From Pyrocephalus nanus (lineage: Eukaryota; Chordata; Aves; Passeriformes; Tyrannidae): a stretch of 64,000 nt of DNA. Below the pieces are notes generated by a model, which had not been told where the DNA came from, did not search any database, and saw nothing but the letters and a program-made list of their open reading frames with translations. The stretch's first letter is position 1, and the number at the start of each line of letters is the position of its first letter. Made by a program: the position numbers and the translations under genes. Of the stretch, positions 1 through 14,700 are shown in pieces. The stretch spans positions 14,374,709-14,438,708 of the forward strand of contig CM076263.1 of NCBI GenBank assembly GCA_038380795.1. Reading direction: 5' to 3'.

Positions 1-2547
1 CTCTGGTTAGTGGCCCAAATTACCAAAGATTTCTTCAGTCTTTGCATTTTATAATGAAAGGAGTTGCTTTTTCACTATTCATGCTTTTTTTTTAGTGTTT
101 ACTCTCACCACATTACTCATCTACCATAGGTAGGATGGATCCTGACATGGTAGAAACTGGTATCTAGAGATGTTTGCATGAGCTGTGAAACTATGATACA
201 TTAATTGCTGGGGGAAAAAAAGTATTTTGCTGATGTTTTCCAAAGTGCATGGCTATCCACAACTCCTTGCATGCACTGAGCATTCCTTTGAAAATCTCAC
301 CTTATATAGAGAAATGTTGATGTGCTTATTTTCCTGTGTATCATTTCTCTTCCTTGAAAATTTTTGGTGCTCTATTTTTGCATGTAATCCAGCCTTACAA
401 TGAATGCTGTCTGTCTTCAAAAGCTGCAAACACTTTATTCTAATAATATTCTTCAGCCTTCAACATCAGTCAGTGATTATGAGATTTACGAGGTCAAAAG
501 TTGTTCACTTGTACAAACAATGCGGCTTACCTGAGCATTCAGTGCCTTACATAGCCCAGAAGTTACCAGTAAGAACTCAGATTAAAAAGACATAGGAAAT
601 AGGACTCTCAAAAAAAGCAAAAAAAACCCCTTCCAACCCCTTCCCCCTGCGAAAGAAAAAACACAACCCAGAATATCTATATATTGTATACATATATAGG
701 TATATATGTATTCCAAGTGTATCTGGTCATGGTTATTTTTACTGATCTGGATCTGATATTGAAGTCATTAGACCCTCCTTTTTTGAGGACTTGAGCAGGG
801 AAGCAGTTTCTACTAAACACCAGGACTTAATTCATTAGGAAAAAACCCCCAAACCAAAAACCTGAACTGGATTCTTCCAGGATGGAAATATCTGCATTAC
901 TACTTCCAGTAGATTTAGGGTTTTTTCCCCTCTTGCAAATGACAAGCTGATTTAATAACTTGCCTTTAAACAAGACTGCCTGGTTTTAATTCTGCAGTTT
1001 GTTACCTTTTACGGTAGTTAGATAATAGTATTTGTCTTATTCTGTTCATTAAGAAGCATGAAGAAGACATTGTATATTATAAATAACCTGTAATTAAAGA
1101 AGTGTTGAAAAGATCAGATTAAAACTAAAGTTTTTTAAAAAATTGACTTCCATCTGTGATTCCTATTTAAAAAATTAAACTTATGAAAAAAGCAATGAAA
1201 ATATATGATATATTAATAGAGTTGTCAGCTGTCTAATTAAATATGCAGAATATGGAACTAAATATGCAGTCACCCAGTTGAAGATGTGGTTACAGAGTAC
1301 ACTTATGAGATCCTGGTTTCCATAGATAGATCAGCACTCATATTCTACAGATCTGTCCTGAATTTTCACAATACTTCTTTTAGGGCATAGCTTTGGTAAC
1401 ATTAGTCTGCATTTTCCAGACAATGAGCTGAGAGTAAGTTACAGTAAAGGAGGAATTTGAACTAGCTGTTAAGTCTTTAGGCTAGAAATAATAAAAAAAA
1501 TTGATCCTTTTTGCTGCAAAAAGGAATCAGTGTGTTGAATCTCTGCAGACTGTTGCTATTGCCATTGTGCATTTACTATAATGAATTCATAATATGATTA
1601 AGTAGAGGGGCTGGAAAACAAGTTAGGTCCCATCTCTGCAGATGGATGCACTTGTCTGCTTTATCCTAGTTTATGGTATGTTGTGGCTCTAAACTCACTG
1701 ATCATTTTGTTAACATACACTACTTTCTTCAGCTCTACCAGGGAAGATGAAATTGTAATGGAAGTGTAGTTAAGAAGCACCATAAATTATGTCTTTTAGA
1801 ACTTAATTTTATTCTAGATTTAAAAATATGTGAGTCTTGAAAAAAGATTGTTTCATTTTAAAAAAAGGGCAAAAAATACTACCCATATCCGAAACTCTTA
1901 TACAAATTTTATTTCTCTTATAAGAGGAATAGAAGAATTGTAGAAATGTCTGTAATAATCTTATTGTCAAATGTGAAAATCATAAAAAAGCATGTAATAA
2001 TTTTTTCTTATAAATGTACTGTAAAACACTACAGTTTCCAGATGATTGTTTTTAAAACAGTATAAAAAATAACTGAGCCTAAGAAATTGAGTTGAGAGAA
2101 CATTCCTGACAGGTGGCACCAAGTGAAGCTCATTATTTTTTCCATGTTAATTTTTGTAACAGAAAATTCAAAAGAAAAATAAAAAGAAGCCCTAAAGAAA
2201 TCCGAATATTCACATCAGGGAGTACAATAGAATTCTCCCAACACCTTGTACTTCTATTAACAGGCATGAGCTTGCCTCAGTCCCGCAGCTTATTCTGGTT
2301 GAGACTCTTGCTTTACTTCAGATATTCTTTGCAACCTTTAAAGATATGGTAATACAGATTGTTACTGAAGCAGAAAATTTTCCTACTGTGCTGTGCAAAT
2401 GTAACTTCAGTGTAAAACATGGAGTGAAAAAAAGAAAAAAAACACAAGAAAAGTGTCAGTCAGTATGTAGTGGCTGATGTGCATGTGTTTGGGGCTTATG
2501 TGGTGTGATGGTAACAGCCTGGCTGATTGAATTGCTTCTGTTGTTAG
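1..2547. other. Intronic DNA upstream of the first visible exon
   Basis: No recognisable MPDZ exon is seen here. Short open frames in this stretch lack PDZ-like motifs. The first visible exon begins in phase 0, so the preceding exon must lie beyond the left edge or be too short or divergent to recognise. The stretch is AT-rich with short A and T runs. Confidence 0.6.
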
Positions 2548-2706
2548 GTGGACTCCGGAGAGGCAGATCTAGCAGATGAGTCCACCTTTGAATCACAGTA
2601 TTCTCTAGAGAGAGACGTCTTCCAGGATTCAGTGGCAGCTTTGCATCACAGTGCCTGTAGCGGTGAGGTGAACGACAGCTTCTCTCTTCCATTATCAGCT
2701 TCCAAG
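2548..2706 (+). CDS. MPDZ: MPDZ exon, PDZ5-PDZ6 linker
   Basis: The exon is 159 bp, phase 0 in and out (53 residues). The acceptor is ttgttag and the donor AAG|gtaaaa. It encodes an acidic, Ser-rich linker beginning [19 protein letters not shown], which resembles the MPDZ segment between PDZ5 and PDZ6. No folded domain is evident. Its symmetric phase means it could be skipped without a frameshift. Confidence 0.9.
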
Positions 2707-5700
2707 GTAAAAAGTGGGATGGTTTCATCGATGACAAACTTTGATTATAGGTGTGAACAGGCTATATTGTTAGATATAAAAGTTTTATGTCATCCTGGTT
2801 CAAAATGCACTATTTGTTACTAGGTTAAAGTTTTGTTTGGAGTAGGGCTGATGTCTTACAGATCTCTGTGTTGAAGAGAGAGATAGATAGAAGGCTGAAA
2901 GCTTGGATTTTTCTTAGATAAAGCATGATTTAGCCAGGTAAAGTGTGGTGAGATGTTTGTAGTATTAAAGCTGTGATGAAGAGTCGGTAGAAAAACTTAA
3001 TTGTATTTAAGGCATAGTAAAGAGTGGTAGCACAAAATTACTGTATTCTACGGTATTTTACTATGAGAAAAAGTGTAAGTTTTCATCTGAAGTTATGCTT
3101 TTATGGTTCATAGTTAGTATGTTTTGAATGAAATTTTCATAATGATTCAGTAATTAAAAATACGTATATTTAAAAACTCTGATTATTTCTAATTCCTACT
3201 TAAAGTCAATAAATGAAGATTTATTTAAGAGTATTACAAAGATCAGTAGCCATTTGTTCCTGGTCACATACCCATAATGACTTGATTGTTTGTATCAGAG
3301 TTGTGTTTTGTTTCTCTCCATGGTTTTTCATGTTCTTTCTTCTTGGCAATCCTAAGATTTATTTCGTTAACCCAGAGCCTTCCAGTTCCATTCTCCTAGC
3401 AGTCATCTTTGAAAGCCACATTGTAGAAACTTCTTGCTGGGTTTGCAGTCTTTGGACTTGAATAGAGTAGCTGCTGCTTTTTCCGGCACACCTGAGCTTT
3501 TCAGTAACAACTTCCTTTAGCCCTTCTGGAATATGTTTAGCCTTTAGAAGGCACTTGTTGGAAAGGTAGATTCATCTTCTAATGGTTTCTTCTAATCCAC
3601 AGAAGAGCACATCTCTGCAGTGCCAGTGGGACAGATTGCATTGTTTAACTCTGTAATTGTTACTTAAATGGATTATGCGTTTTGCATGCTTAGGAGCATT
3701 TTATGAGATAGAGACTGGATTTACATTATATATCGCATTGAGAGGCTCTAGATAGTCTTAAGCTATTTCCAGCATTGACTTAAAATGGCTTTGGTTTATA
3801 TTTTTATAAAATACTATGGTCCTGACTTTTCAGTATTCATCTCTGTGCACCAGTATGAAGTGAGTATTAAGTTCTCATTAAGTACTCTGTGGTTAAGAGT
3901 GACTTCACAAGACAAACACAGTGAGAAAATCTGTTCAAAAAAGAAGACTTTTGAATCAAGTGAAATGCAGTAAACATTGAAACAGTGCTATTTGATGCTA
4001 TGAGGAATGCAGAGGTATTTCAGCTATTTCTGGCTACAGGGCAGTTGACAGGTTCTGAATATCACTTTGGTGTCATGTTTAAAATAGGTGATGAAATGCA
4101 TACTTAAAGTAATGCAAATGCTCAGGCCACATACTACTGTAGTTACAAATTCCTAAAACTGTGTTTTTCTTCAAAAATTACAGCATTGGCTTTTCTTTGA
4201 GTGAAACAGAAGTAAAAATGAAAATATACTGTGACTCTTATATGTATGTATGGCACGTGAAATAAATGCTGAGTATGATCTGAGGCTTGTCTTCACTGAT
4301 CTGGAAATGGATAAAAAGCAGACTTAAAAGTGTATGTCCCAACTGTATTGGAAACATTATGAAATAACTTAAATAGATTATGGTACTTGTGTTCTGTTCT
4401 CAAGAAGATAGGAAATTATGTCACTGATTATATCATGCAGATTAGTGGTATTTAGGCTTTGCTCAATTATCTTCTCAGCTGTTACTTAAACCACTTATTT
4501 ACAGGTAAACCCTTTTTGATTCTTGGCTGGAGACACAGCATGCATGTATGCACTTAATAAAAGCTGACAAAAACTAATTCTAAGACTCTTGAGACATAAC
4601 ATTGCAAAATATGCCCAGATTCTGGGAAACATGCTTCCTGACTTTTTGGAAAAGTGATAGAAGAATTAATAGGATCAGTGGGTAACAACTAAGACAGATA
4701 AAGGTAGTTGGTTTTGACACTTTTATTAAATTTCAGAGAAAAATCCCTAGTATTCACACTGAGCCTCTAAGTGCAATTTCCAATTCCTTGATGTATCTTT
4801 ATAATATCTAATGACCTACATGTTTTTAAAATAACATACTTTGAAAATAGAGAATATTTGAAGTTTGTTTCAGAGTGTTGTGATTATTGAAATCCCTTGA
4901 AACATTTTAAAGGCAGGGCCTTAGAATCTTGAAAGTCTAAACAAATGTGCAGAGAGCTTAATGGTTGTACTGCAGCCACAAAAGGCAGACTTGTAATAAG
5001 TACTAACTGGTAAGCTGCTGTAACTGCACCATTCTGTGTAATTGTTGTCCCACTTTAAATCCTCCATGTTCATTCTTTGCTGAGGTTTGACTTGTTTTTT
5101 CTTTATTGGAAAAGGATACGTAAATATGTTTCTGCTCAGTTACATGAATGATCATATTGCATTTTTATAGTCTGAGCTGGTTGAAATTCCTCCTTGCTTG
5201 CTAAGTGTGTTTAACATAAAGACCTTGGTCTTGCAAAGTTCTTTAACCTGAGAAAACAATTGAATACTTTAATTTCAAAAACTTACTGGACTTATGTCTA
5301 TTTGAAGAATGTGTGAGTGGACATTACATTTCTGAAGTTAGTAGAGAGTTACTGCAGAGTACCAAGTTAGAATTTGGCCTTCAGTAGAAACTTATTTTCA
5401 CTGATTTCTGATATTTTTAAAACAGAAGTTGTCTAAGAAATCAAGTTCACCTTATAGAAGAAGGAATGCCTGTAGGGAACTAAAGATAAGGTTGATTGTT
5501 ACTGATTGTACAACAGATATGTCTACATTCTGTGAGATTAGTTTTTGTTGAAGGTTTTAGCATGAAATATGCTTTTGAATTATACTACAAATAAATGGTG
5601 ATCGTTCATTGTTTCCTGTGTTAAACAGTCTGTTGGTGAGGAATGTGAAAATTCTGCAGCTGATTTCCATGTATCTGACAAGAATCTGTACAACATGGAT

Positions 5701-8700
5701 CTGAATCAGAGAATGAAAGAGCAAAAGTCTGTAGTGGGCAGTAGCCTGGAAACTGCAACTGGTTTTACTAAAACGGCTCTCCTGCCTCTGGATGTTTCGG
5801 ATATCAACCAAAATAAAAGTGAAAACACAGCAACATGGACTGGATCTCAGACAGCATCAGAAGTTGCACTAAATACAAGCCTTGCTACTACCACGCAGCT
5901 TGATCCCCAAGGAAAGGTAAAGCTATTTATTTTTTTTAAATAATAATTTAAAAAAAACTCATAGAAAGGCTCCATTAAACCGTAGAATTTCCTACTGAAA
6001 TTGTCACTGGCCAACAGCTTTGCGTGGTTCTTTGATTATAATGTTCATCAGATGTGTTATTTCACATCAAAACTGCAGGATTTAGACCTTTCCAACACAG
6101 GACATAATTTATGGCATCAAGATAATAGTTTCTTAGAGGCTGACAATACAGTGACATATAAAAATCTGCTTACACCTCTCTTCATTAGATACTGCAGGAC
6201 CCAGTGGGCAGGACAGGGGCATTTTCTTATCCCCTGTTAACCTCACAGGGACATGAGTGCAAGAAGGAGCTGCCCAGCTGGAAACGGGCCTAGGAAGCCA
6301 AGGGGGAGTGGTATGAATGTCTTGCATCGTGGTGTTCATGCTAACCTATGCAGCTCAGCTCACAAACTGACCTGTGATGCTGCATAATCTTCCTTTACGT
6401 GATAGTCTCTGTGACGTGTTTCTTATTTATTCCATTCAGTGATTTATTAAATTCTTGAAAGAGCTGCAATTTCTTACATTATTTGTTACTTTAGTACTGG
6501 CAGATTGTCAGACCTCTGTGGTGAACAAGTATGAAGCCCTTGAAATCATCCTACTAATTTTAGGAATGTAACTGATGTCTCTAAATTAAAAGTATACTTT
6601 GTGACAGATTTGGTATATTGCCTGAATGAAAACACAAACCTTAGGTATCTTGGTTTGATCTTCGATGGACTGACTTTTCTAATGTCTATGTGAGGAATCT
6701 GTCCTATTATGCCCATAGATTTTTTGTAAGTTAAGGTGAGTTGAGATCAGTATGACCAAGTATATTTTTATATCAGTATTCTGAAGTGATGTTATTTTCC
6801 TGTGTGTTAGGATCAATTGCTTTTAATGGAGAAGAGATGCCCAATATCTTTGGAGGGAAATTTCACAATCCCAAATTCAGTCAAAAACATGTATGAGAAA
6901 ACTATCACAATTGCAAAAGGCAACTCAAGTCTAGGTAAGTTAGCTAACATTTTTTGTAACCTTGTAAGGATTATGGCTTTCTGTTTTTCTTTTATGTTTT
7001 AGTAGTAAAGACTAAATGTTTTCTATTTAGTGGGGACAGGATATTTATTCTTTGCTGCTCTTGCCGTTTTTGACTGTCATGGCACTGGATCCATGTGCTG
7101 TCACTGTGGACACAAAAGTCAAGTGTCCAATCTCACTGAGAATTTGTTCTCCCATAAAAGAGATTAGTCTTTTCCAACTGTTAACAGAACAATTTTGGTG
7201 CATTGTTCTTTACAGTCTATACTAATATAGTGGAAAAACAATATGTAGCCAGGGAGTGCTGTAGAAGAATGCTTTGGCCAAAGAACTTCTGACTAGAATT
7301 TCAAGTGTTTGCAAGCACAAAATGATTTTGCATCCTGAGGATGGTCAAAAGGGTCTAAACAAACTGTTCACTTCCTTGCTACAAATTTGTACTTCTATCT
7401 GAACTGCTGCAATATTTCTGAGAAGTCATATAATTGATTAATTTAATAGATAGTATTTTTGACTCAATATTATAATTTTGTAATGAAGTTCAGAGTTTTT
7501 AAATATCTGCAATCTGCAGCTTCCTGACCATACTGACATTTTGGAGCAAACAGGCACAACAGATGCTAATGTTTGTCATTGTCCTGTCCTAGTCTCTGGT
7601 GTGGTTCTTGGCAGTGTGAAGGGGAGAACAGGAACAGAACCTTCCCAGAGCCAGTGTGGGAAAGGCTTTGTGTTGAGAGGCAGTGGTGCGTCCTTCCCAT
7701 TTGTGGCTGGTGTGTTTGTTTGCTTTGGTTTAGGTTTCTGATGCTGCTTCTTCCAGCCACCTGCACATCCTTGAAGACTCTCTGGAGGTGGTAGGGCAGG
7801 CCTTTGTGTGGGTGCTGGCTGTTATCAGTAACTCCACAAATGCTTTAAAATGGGCTGTCCACAGAACTGGATGCTTATAAACAGTGCCTGCTTAGGATTC
7901 CTCTGCTGTGCAGATGTGGATGTTTGGTTTTTTTACAGCTGTGATGCTGTATTTCAGTGGGCTCTTTCACCTGGAATAAACTGCCTTATGATGACTGAAT
8001 GCTCAGTCTGCCACCTGGTACCTTCATGATACAGCCATCCATCTAACTGGATTTGGAACTGATCAGATTTAAAATCAGGGTCTCCAAAATATAAAACTGT
8101 AGAAAAGGTCTAAGGTTTACCTTTCATCGGTATGAGATGCTTGGCTAACTACTACCTTTACTGTTCTGATTAGGTTATAAGTTATAAGGCTGTTATAAAG
8201 TGCAGGTCACAGTGTGTTTCCAAGGATCTGGACTTTATAAAAAAAGGTTTCCTTGCAACAAATAGTTAATTCAATGGAGCAGGTTTTCATTTATGTATGA
8301 GTATTTTAATTGCAGTCAACATACAAAGCAAATTTGATGTCAAGCATGAAAATACAAATATGGGACACGGTCCACATTCACAGACATTATAAATGCTTAA
8401 AAGTAAGACTGGTCTCAATTCATATATACAAAATATGAATGGAAATATCGCTTTCTCCTGGCTTTGGACCAGTCTTCCAGGCTAAGTACACTCTGGCCTT
8501 CGAAGCAGCCTGGGCACAGTGACCAATTTATGCACATGGCTGCACTGCTTTTAACTTTCATTTTTGCAAAGGAGATAAATCAAGAACTGTGAATGATGTT
8601 GAAAGCTGCAGCTGCATCAATTATTTCAGTTGAGAACTGGCATTTCTTTTTTCCTTTTTAATGGTGTCACCATTTGTTGCGACCTGCCCCAGAAAGGGGA

Positions 8701-11700
8701 GGGTAACCCAGGTTCATATTAATAAATCTCTTGAGGTGGATTAGAGTGAAACGACACTGAATAATCAGTGTTTGTAAATGTATATATGTATTGTTTATTT
8801 TGGAAAAATTTTGTTTCAAAAGGTAAACAGGTATTTTGCTGTTTTGGGTGCTATCATTCTATAATAATACAGCAATATTAAAGCATCTATAGCAATAAAG
8901 CAACATTAGAGCATAGCAATATGACACTATTAAGCTAAATCAGGTTCAGAATTTCAAACCTCATTTCACCTGTTTCCTCAGCAGTTTTGTGTGCACACTG
9001 CTTGTATTCTGGTGGAGACCATTATGTTACATGTTTGAATTCAGATCTGACTGAGTAAAATCTGTATGAGCAGATCTGTCAAGAGATGGTTCTAGGAAGG
9101 AACATATGAGTGTAAAAAATGGGGAATCCACCCCAGGACAGCACCTTTGATGTGCCTAGCATTGTAATGTTAGTGATCTGAGGAGCAGATGATATACAGT
9201 TTACCTCTACTTTTTCTAGTAGAAAGGCAATAAATCAGTGGCATTTGTGTCTGTATTACAAGTCTGATACATCCATCTATAAATTACACCTGTCCACACC
9301 TGACATTATTAACTGGCAAATAATGCATATAAATCTCCAGTCAGTAATAACACCATATTCTTTCAGCAGTTTAATATAAAGGGCCATTACAAAGATGGGT
9401 TTTGCAGTTTTTCCTAAAGTTAGACCTTGACTTCCTCATACCAAAGTAGCAAAGTACATGTATTCCTATGTCTAAGAACGTTATTGCTGCAAGTTCCTTA
9501 CTAGTCAGGGCTACCTTCTTATACTTTAGACAGCTATATTGATCTCAGCTACAAGGGGATGTGAGGAACCAGCACAATTAAGAGATTTTTATTTTCTGAG
9601 AAGAGCCCTAAAACCCACAAATGAATATCTGAATTATGGTTATTCTTTAAATGGTTACAGTATTTTATTTTTTTTTCTGAGACGAATATATAGTCAGATG
9701 TTTTTATGGTTGGCTGAGCCTGGGATTAACAGCTGCCTTATAAACTCTGTTCAACCAGTCTGTTTCCCAAGTCTAAGTTCACATAATAAAGAGATCAGAC
9801 CATGTCTTCTGTAGCCATGTTTGTATATAAATTGTTGGAATTTTTTTAGCTAGTATTCTTCTAGGTTTTTCTCTGGTAGCTATCATCTTCTGTCCACTCA
9901 CAGTCTGAACAGTAAGGTAAGCACTTGCAGACAGACAGCTGCACTCCCAGTGTTTGCTAGCCTGATATTTTACATGTGAGACTGTGAGAACACAGTGGGG
10001 TAGTCACTGCCTCCTTCTCCAATAGATATTCCTCTATAAGTGCTCTTATTTCAGTGGCTTCATTTCAGCAAATGAAAACTTTCACATTAGTGCACAAAGA
10101 AAGAAAATACCAGGTTTGGCAGTATTAAAATAGACATCAAGGGTCCTAACCCTACAGCTACCTTTCCACTGCCTTAGTTAAGAACAGTTTTTCCTGAAAC
10201 TATTATCAGAGCTTGCTTCATGAGCACCAACTGCCCTGAAAGTAACAGTAACAACTCAGCATGTAAGAATATTCACAGACATGTGAAGCCCAGCACAAGT
10301 AAATCCCTGTGGCTCCCCATGGGGAAGGAGGGGCGAGAGCATATCTGTCTCATTTCCTGTTAGTGAGAAGAAAGTAAAGTTAAAGGGTAACTTTGTAAAC
10401 ATAGAGAACTTGTAAACATAGAGAACTAGAGTCCTGCTGTGCCACAGGTGGGATTGTGGTATCACTCAAATAGTGGATTGTATCCATAATCAAAGCACAG
10501 ACTGTTGCAGAAATTAGGACACTCTTCTGGGCCTAAGCTATGGCCCACCTAGGAGAGTGGGAAGGCAGCCGCTATCTCAGTGAGATCTGATTTAGGCTTT
10601 CTGTTGAAAATAAGTGTGTGTTTGCACTGGGCTCCTAATTACCTGTTAAAACATTTCACCTTCTTTCCAAAGAGAATCATCATAAGCTAAACTGAAATGT
10701 ATAAACTCGGTGAACCATCAGAAGAGGTGAATTTGAAGGAATTTCATTACCTTTTCAGTTTATTTTTTGCTTAAATATTTCACTGTCCTAATTTTTTTAT
10801 GTAGAGCCTAGTATGTGAAATGACAAGGTGAAGTAAAGGTACTGTGATTGCGGTTTGTAATTGCTGTCTCCTGTTGGATAGAAGAAATGCAAGGGAGAGT
10901 AAGAGCAACAGTTTTAGGCTTGGTGATATTGGCAGGTTGGCTGACTGACTTTTACCTCCGCTGTGGCCTAAGTTTTGTTTCCTTATCTTGGCACCCAGAG
11001 CTGGGACTCAAAGGCATTAACTGTTTCATGTGTTCTCACTCTTATAGGGATGACAGTAAGCTCCAATAAAGATGGCTTGGGAATGATAGTTCGAAGTGTC
11101 ATCCATGGAGGCTCAATCAGTCGTGACGGACGGATTGGCGTGGGGGACTGCATCCTGTCCATTAATGAAGAGTCAACCACGAACTTAACCAATGCACAGG
11201 CCCGGGCTATGCTGAGGCGGCATTCACTCATTGGACCAGATATAAAGTAGGTAAAGCCAGAGGTTGAATTGCGGTAGGAAAAAACTAATAATTGAAAACT
11301 GGTTATTGATGCAAGTATTTTAAATGAAAATTTTGTATGTCCTTATACATGAATTTACCTTTAAGTTACAGCTTCAGATGGATAATTCACCTTCAGACTA
11401 CATTTTCATGGATTTCAATGGTAAAATCATTTGTGCGAGAGGCTTTGGATGTTCTTAGGAAAATTATTACTGTCATGAGTGATCATCATCATTACTGCTC
11501 TGCGTGGTTTTACTGAAAGAATGGGGTTAGTCAGAATTTTGCATTCATTACTTTTCTAAAAAAAGTAATTATTTCCTCAAGATTTTTGTGGTTCTTAAAG
11601 GAGGACTATCCTGGCCATTGTACAAGTGGTTTCATTTAATCTTTGTAGTGAGTTTTGGTTTAAACTGCCAAACAGAAAGTATTATGTTAATGCAGAAAAA

Positions 11701-14700
11701 TAATGCTTAAAACATTTCAGTACATCTGTGACAAAGAGCAGAAACACTGTTTTCTGAAGTCAATTCCAAATTTTTTATCAGTACATAGAAAGAAACTTGC
11801 TCTTGTGCATAACTGTCTGCTCTTGGGAGTACTATTTTAAACATGAAGTAATTAATACAAGTTTTGATAAGAAAGTTTCTTCTCAAGTTCACACAATGTG
11901 CAGAATTTTAACTCTGCCTTTAAGTACACTTCTTTCTTGCTGTCTTGGTTGTGGAGTTAACTTTGCCCTCATGCACCATCTAGAAATGAGCTTGTTCTTG
12001 AAGTTGTGGATGGTGCTATAGACACACCAGTGCTGGGTTTGCAGCTTCAAAATCTAGTGGCTGGTTTTCTCAGACCTGTGGTAACACAGATTGGGCCAAT
12101 AATAATATTATTATATAATATTATTATATAATATAAATAATAATAAGATAAGCAAATGGGAATAATGGAGTTGTGGGTAATAGAAGCCTCTACTAATTTA
12201 GGATGGTGGCCTTGAAAGAGATCAGTCCAATCACAGTGTGGTTCCTGGTATTTGTGGTTTCTGTCAGTTCAGAATGGACAGCTGGGCATTCCATTTTTCT
12301 GCAGAAGTATTCTACTTCGAAGAGACCTGGTGCTTTGGGAACAGGTGGTCAAAGTACCTTCACTGTGGGTCATAGGTTTAGTTGTCTGCCCCATAGTTGT
12401 CATGCCTTTAGGATTATGATTTAATATAAGGTTGTTGAAATAAAGGGGTATGCTCATATAATGAATTACATTATTGTCAATGTTGCCATGTATTTATATA
12501 CATGTATTTATATGGTGAAACAAATCAGTGTTGATAAAATGTGTCCTTGGTTATTATTGTAGGCTTCTAAACTGTAATTCTTACTGTCGTGGTTGATATC
12601 AGTTGGTATGTGCTATGCATGTGTGTGTATATCTGCTTAGATACACAACTGCTGCAGCACCATTCTTCTATGAGGAGTCCTTTCTTAGTGCTGTAGTTAC
12701 ATGATCAGACACAGATGTGTTCATTATGTGTGCTTATCCTTTTATAGCTGTTGCGTTTTACACTGTTTGACTTTTGTTTTATAGTCTTTTGCAAATGTTT
12801 TGGTAATACTAGAATCATACCTTAGATGTGAATATTCGGATTTTCCAGAGAAAAGTGCATCCCCTTTCTGAAAGATTTTGCAGAAGAGGGGCAGTTGCTA
12901 TTATATTTTTAATTAAGATTTTTTTTTTAATTTATGCTCTTTTCATTCCTATGCTAAGATTTTAAAGTGAAGCCAGCATCTGCACTTCAAAGAACTGAAA
13001 CACCAAATCATTTGGTAGCTTCTGAAAGAGTCCTGCAAGAATAAGGACTGTGTTTTTGGGACTGTATAGTTTTGCTATAAAACTCTTCAGCATAGTCAAA
13101 TTTTTCTGTAATTTTTTTACTTTCAGGAGCAGCACAGAATCCCAGAAAAATATTATGAATAATGTCTCAAATCAGAAATTAGAGATAAGGAGCAATATGT
13201 GGTGATAGTTCTTCATGTTTTCTGATAGGGATACACACATAGACACACACACATCTGTATGTGTCAATTCAGAGCTAATGTGGTGCATCACCTTGCAGCA
13301 TTTGTGATAAAAGGGCCAGCATTTCAAATAGTTAAGTTGGATCTCTTTGGCTTGTCCTTGGGAAGCTAAGGTACACTAGCACTTGGATGTGACCATCAAG
13401 ATATCATTCTTCTATGTCTTTACTGCAATATTGGAGTCTGTACTTTTAGACTGAGCTTCTTTGGGTAACTTTGGGTACTTTACTTTCAAAGCTGTATTTC
13501 AGCAGCAAACAGTATTTGCAGGGAAAATACAAAGCCATTCTTACTGGCCATTTAAAAGGGTTTTTTTATTTTATTAAAGGAAATTTAATTTTGAATAGTT
13601 CAAGACCCAGCAATCTGAGTTTCAGACTTGGGTATTTAATTTTTTTCCCCTTTGTATGTGGTAAACCAGATGTGTGGCCTTACCAGAATGCATTCCGTTT
13701 CACATCTCACTCTACCTTGCCAGGAGCATTTTGTGCTCAGCAGCAGCTGCTTGTAACATCTGTCAGATAACTACTAGAAGTGTATTAGAATACACCTGAC
13801 TGAAGTGTGGGGATGAATTCCTGATCAAGAAATAAGATAGATTGCAATTTCATTTTCCATGCCTGTTAATAATCACTGCTATAGACAATAATAAAGGGTA
13901 GATACTTTCTGGGATGAAGCAGAGGTGGATGGGAAAAAAAAGGACAAAAAAAAAAGCAGCTCACACTTTTAACTACATAAACGTACCTTTCACATTCAGC
14001 ATGAGATGCTGACATTTGTTAACACCATTGTAAAAAGATGCTGCATCGTATGCTTCACATTCTAGATCTTCTCCAGCACCTGCTGATGATCAGGCCCTCT
14101 GTTATGTGTGAGTATTGGCGATTCAGAAACTCATTATGGCTCTGTGTTGCAACTTGTCTCTAAAATCATTCCATGCTCTTATGACATCAATAGTAATGTC
14201 AGGGATATATCCAGATATAGGTACATATTCTCTCCTTCCTTGTGTATATTTGTGTGTGCATGCACATGTGGCTGCACATGTGGATGTATGTATATTTTTT
14301 TTTTTTTAATTAAAAAAGGATATGACTGTGTGTGTATAGTCGTATATATATGAATGGCTTTCAACTTGAAGATTGGAGCATACTTTTTAAGTCTGGAATG
14401 AAAATACCTGTATTCTAAAAAAATTATGGGTAATATTTTTGAATTTTATCTGTGACAGCCACCCAAGATGTGCTCAGAGCACGTGTGCATGTGTGTGTAT
14501 GTGTACAAGGTTCCCTGCTAGAATTGGCATGAGTACATTGTACTGATATCTGGATTAATCTCAGTGTCATATTTTCTGTGGCACTTACATTTTACTACAT
14601 GTGTAAAGAGATTCAAAGTAAATCTTAAATGTTTGTTAGAGTAATTTGTCCTAAACATTTTCCATACTTCGTTACTTGGTTTGTTGGTGTTTCAAGGTTT

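Noticed and set aside
7541..7794. Overlapping open frames on both strands in a GC-richer intronic patch
   Set aside because: There is no homology that I recognise, and the MPDZ frame is complete without it.
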